From: Rhizobium sp. Q54
Lineage (GTDB): Bacteria > Pseudomonadota > Alphaproteobacteria > SMXS01
DNA length: 6,494 bases
Direction: 5' to 3'
Assembly (NCBI GenBank): GCA_945872035.1
Contig: CAMBYA010000141.1
Span: 1-6,494 of the forward strand
Shown here piece after piece: positions 5,017 to 6,494 of this stretch. A program made the translations under genes and the position numbers. The number at the start of each line of letters is the position of its first letter. Position 1 is the stretch's first letter. The notes below the pieces were generated by a model. It was not told where the DNA came from and made no database searches. It saw only the letters and a list, made by a program, of their open reading frames with translations.

Positions 5017-6324
5017 ATGACGTTCTTCCGGCCGATCCGAAACCATCTTTGCCCGCTTTTGCTGGTGGCGTCCATGCTGGCGTTGAGCGCCTGCGGCGGC
5101 GTGCGGGAAGAGGTGGTCGCGCCGCCGCCGCCGCCTCAGGTGGTCGCCGCCCCGGCGCCGCCGGAGGAGGAGCCGCCGGCCCTGCCGGAGCGGCCGGACA
5201 AGTATTTCGAGAAGGGCGTGACCAAGGTCGGGCTGCTGCTGCCGCTGTCGGGCCGCAACCAGGCGCTGGGCCAGGCCATGATGGATGCGGCGCAGCTGGC
5301 GCTGTTCGACGTGCAGGACCCGACCATCGTGCTGCTGCCGCGCGACACCGAAGGCCCCAAGGGCGCGGCGGGCGCGGCCCAGGACGCCGTCGACAGCGGC
5401 GCGCAGATCCTGCTGGGGCCGATCTTCGCCGACGCCATCCGCGCCGCCGGTCCGGTGGCCAAGCAGTACCGCATCCCGCTGGTGGGCTTTTCCACCGACC
5501 GCACCGTGGCCGGCGGCGGCGTCTACATCCTGGGCTTCACGCCGCAGCAGCAGGTGGAGCGGATCGTCAAATACTCCATCGACCAGGGCTACAAGCGGCT
5601 GGCGGCGCTGGTGCCGGAATCGGCCTACGGCACCATGGTGACCGAAGCATTGCGCAACGCCGCCTCCCAATATGGCGGCACCATCGTCGCCATCGAGCCG
5701 TTCCAGGAGACCGAGGAGGCGCTGGCCCCGCCGGTCCAGCGGCTGGCCGCGCGCAAGGTGCAGGTGCCGTCGACCGAGCCGGTGCCGCCGCCCGTTCCCG
5801 GCGCGCCGCCCTATGTGCCGCAGCCGGTGTTCGAGTACCAGTTCGACGCGCTGCTGATCGCGACCGGCGGCGGGCTGCTGAAGACGCTGGCGCCCATGCT
5901 GCCCTATTACGACATCGAGCCGGACAAGGTGAAGTTCCTCGGCACCGGCCTGTGGGACGATGCCAGCCTGAAGAACGAACCGGCGCTGGCCGGGGCGTTC
6001 TATGCCGGCCCGCCGCCCGAGACCGGGATCACCTTCTCGAACCATTACGGCAGGGTCTATGGCGGCACCGCGCCCCGGGTGTCGAGCATCGCCTATGACG
6101 CGGTGGCGCTGGTCGCCGCGCTGAAGAAGATGCACCCGGACCGGCCGTTCACGGCGTCGGCGCTGACCGACGCCAAGGGCTTCGCCGGAATCGACGGCGT
6201 GTTCCGATTCAACCGCGAAGGCGTCGCCGAGCGCGGCCTGGCCGTGATCCAGATCACCCCGTCGGGCATGACCGCGGTCGACCCGGCGCCGCAGGAGTTC
6301 GGCGCGCCGGTGGCGCGGCCGTAG
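5017..6324 (+). CDS. LpoA-like penicillin-binding-protein activator lipoprotein
   Basis: 435 residues. The N-terminus is a lipoprotein signal: basic start, hydrophobic LLLVASMLAL, lipobox LSAC with the lipidated Cys26 followed by Gly, which favours the outer membrane. Next comes a Pro/Glu-rich linker (about 30-62, including five consecutive prolines at 36-40). Residues 67-430 form a type-I periplasmic-binding fold: TKVGLLLPLSGRNQALGQAM, IVLLPRDTEG, AQILLGPIFADA, IPLVGFSTD, RLAALVPESAYGTMV, then YQFDALLIATGG and VKFLGTGLWDD. A proline-rich loop (252-270) interrupts the second lobe. E. coli LpoA has an additional N-terminal TPR domain that is absent here. Family members stimulate peptidoglycan synthases from the outer membrane; an ABC-transporter binding protein is the alternative. 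Position beside rsmI supports the LpoA-like reading. The ATG at 5017 is the first start in an open frame and gives a good signal; the ribosome binding site is weak. Confidence 0.87.
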   Translation: MTFFRPIRNHLCPLLLVASMLALSACGGVREEVVAPPPPPQVVAAPAPPEEEPPALPERPDKYFEKGVTKVGLLLPLSGRNQALGQAMMDAAQLALFDVQDPTIVLLPRDTEGPKGAAGAAQDAVDSGAQILLGPIFADAIRAAGPVAKQYRIPLVGFSTDRTVAGGGVYILGFTPQQQVERIVKYSIDQGYKRLAALVPESAYGTMVTEALRNAASQYGGTIVAIEPFQETEEALAPPVQRLAARKVQVPSTEPVPPPVPGAPPYVPQPVFEYQFDALLIATGGGLLKTLAPMLPYYDIEPDKVKFLGTGLWDDASLKNEPALAGAFYAGPPPETGITFSNHYGRVYGGTAPRVSSIAYDAVALVAALKKMHPDRPFTASALTDAKGFAGIDGVFRFNREGVAERGLAVIQITPSGMTAVDPAPQEFGAPVARP

Positions 6325-6345
6325 GGGTTTACTCCAAAATTATAT

Positions 6346-6366
6346 CGTCATCCCCGCGCACGCGGG
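6346..6366. repeat. Palindromic intergenic repeat, apparently cut on its right side
   Basis: After CGTCATC the sequence forms CCCGCG (6353-6358), CA, CGCGGG (6361-6366), a perfect 6-bp palindrome arm pair. This resembles the scattered intergenic repeats of alphaproteobacteria that begin GTCATCCC and normally end GGGATCCAG. Here the expected GATCCAG end is replaced by CAACTG, so the repeat seems broken at 6366/6367. On RNA from the preceding gene it could act as a weak terminator. The family resemblance is from memory. Confidence 0.55.
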
Positions 6367-6494
6367 CAACTGTGTTAAGCGCGGAACGGTGTCTGTGTTT
6401 TGATGACGGCGTTTGCGGTGACGATGAGTTTTCGAGCGACGGCGATGAGGGCAAGCTTTGCTGGCTTCCCGGTGGCTCTGAGCCTTTTGTAGGT
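6367..6494 (-). mobile_element. End of an IS110-family insertion sequence (continues outside window)
   Basis: The transposase C-terminus on the minus strand ends 8 bases before the broken palindrome at 6366, so the element boundary is probably near 6367. IS110 elements have short ends without standard terminal inverted repeats, which fits. The other end, and the guide ('bridge') RNA known for this family, would lie beyond 6494. The boundary is inferred, not proven. Confidence 0.6.
6375..6494 (-). CDS. IS110-family transposase, C-terminal end only
   Basis: The last 39 residues before TAA (6377-6375) read TYKRLRATGKPAKLALIAVA, RKLIVTANAVIKTQTPFRA. The R-L-x-A-x-GKPAK-x-A-x-x-A-x-x-RKL-x-x-x-NA pattern is typical of the C-terminal end of IS110-family DEDD transposases. 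These use a RuvC-like plus a serine-nucleophile (transposase_20) domain to insert via bridge RNA. Only the tail is visible: the catalytic DEDD residues and the serine lie outside the window, so it cannot be told whether the gene is intact. It converges with the LpoA-like gene, 50 bases away. The base composition is lower in GC than its neighbours, consistent with acquired DNA. Confidence 0.85.
   Translation of the reverse strand, partial: TYKRLRATGKPAKLALIAVARKLIVTANAVIKTQTPFRA

Noticed and set aside
4052..5020. Long open frame on the plus strand opposite rsmI
   Set aside because: Low-complexity Gly/Ala/Arg/Gln composition and no motifs; rsmI on the other strand is complete with all family signatures.
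4966..6135. Long open frame on the minus strand opposite the LpoA-like gene
   Set aside because: It is a high-GC antisense shadow: composition is extremely Arg/Gly/His/Gln-rich with no recognisable domain, while the plus-strand frame has a signal peptide and a clear fold.

Overview
High-GC DNA with short, tightly packed genes, most likely from an alphaproteobacterium, possibly of the Rhodospirillales type. That reading rests on base composition, on the style of the glutathione synthetase and serine-recombinase sequences, and on the order rsmI-yraN-gshB beside a divergent short LpoA-like lipoprotein. No rRNA, tRNA or CRISPR array is visible, so the taxonomic call is inference.

Layout. Positions 1-315 (+) hold the C-terminal end of a protein that begins outside the window. 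Genes from 312 to 4969 are all on the minus strand. Read in their own direction they are: rsmI (16S rRNA C1402 2'-O-methyltransferase), yraN (UPF0102 nuclease-fold protein, overlapping rsmI by one base), gshB (glutathione synthetase), then a 193-base gap with repeats and a palindrome, an alpha/beta-hydrolase, a HAD phosphatase, an AT-rich island of about 100 bases, and a small serine recombinase whose end overlaps the end of the first gene. Divergent from rsmI, 5017-6324 (+) encodes a lipoprotein with a periplasmic-binding fold, related to the penicillin-binding-protein activator LpoA. Positions 6325-6374 hold a palindromic repeat that seems cut through. From about 6367 to the window edge lies the end of an IS110-family insertion sequence on the minus strand.

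How the parts fit. The rsmI / yraN / lpoA-like cluster is a conserved proteobacterial neighbourhood linking ribosome modification and peptidoglycan synthesis. GshB makes glutathione and looks co-transcribed with rsmI-yraN. The hydrolase and HAD genes look like a separate accessory metabolic unit. The two mobile-DNA features lie at the edges of the conserved block.

Most worth a second look: the serine recombinase carries Gly where its family has an active-site Arg, and its putative promoter sits inside a 9-bp inverted repeat in the AT-rich island. The IS110 end abuts an interrupted palindromic repeat, which makes it a candidate bridge-RNA-guided element with its guide RNA just outside the window. 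I found no clearly new multi-gene system; most of the window is conserved housekeeping DNA.
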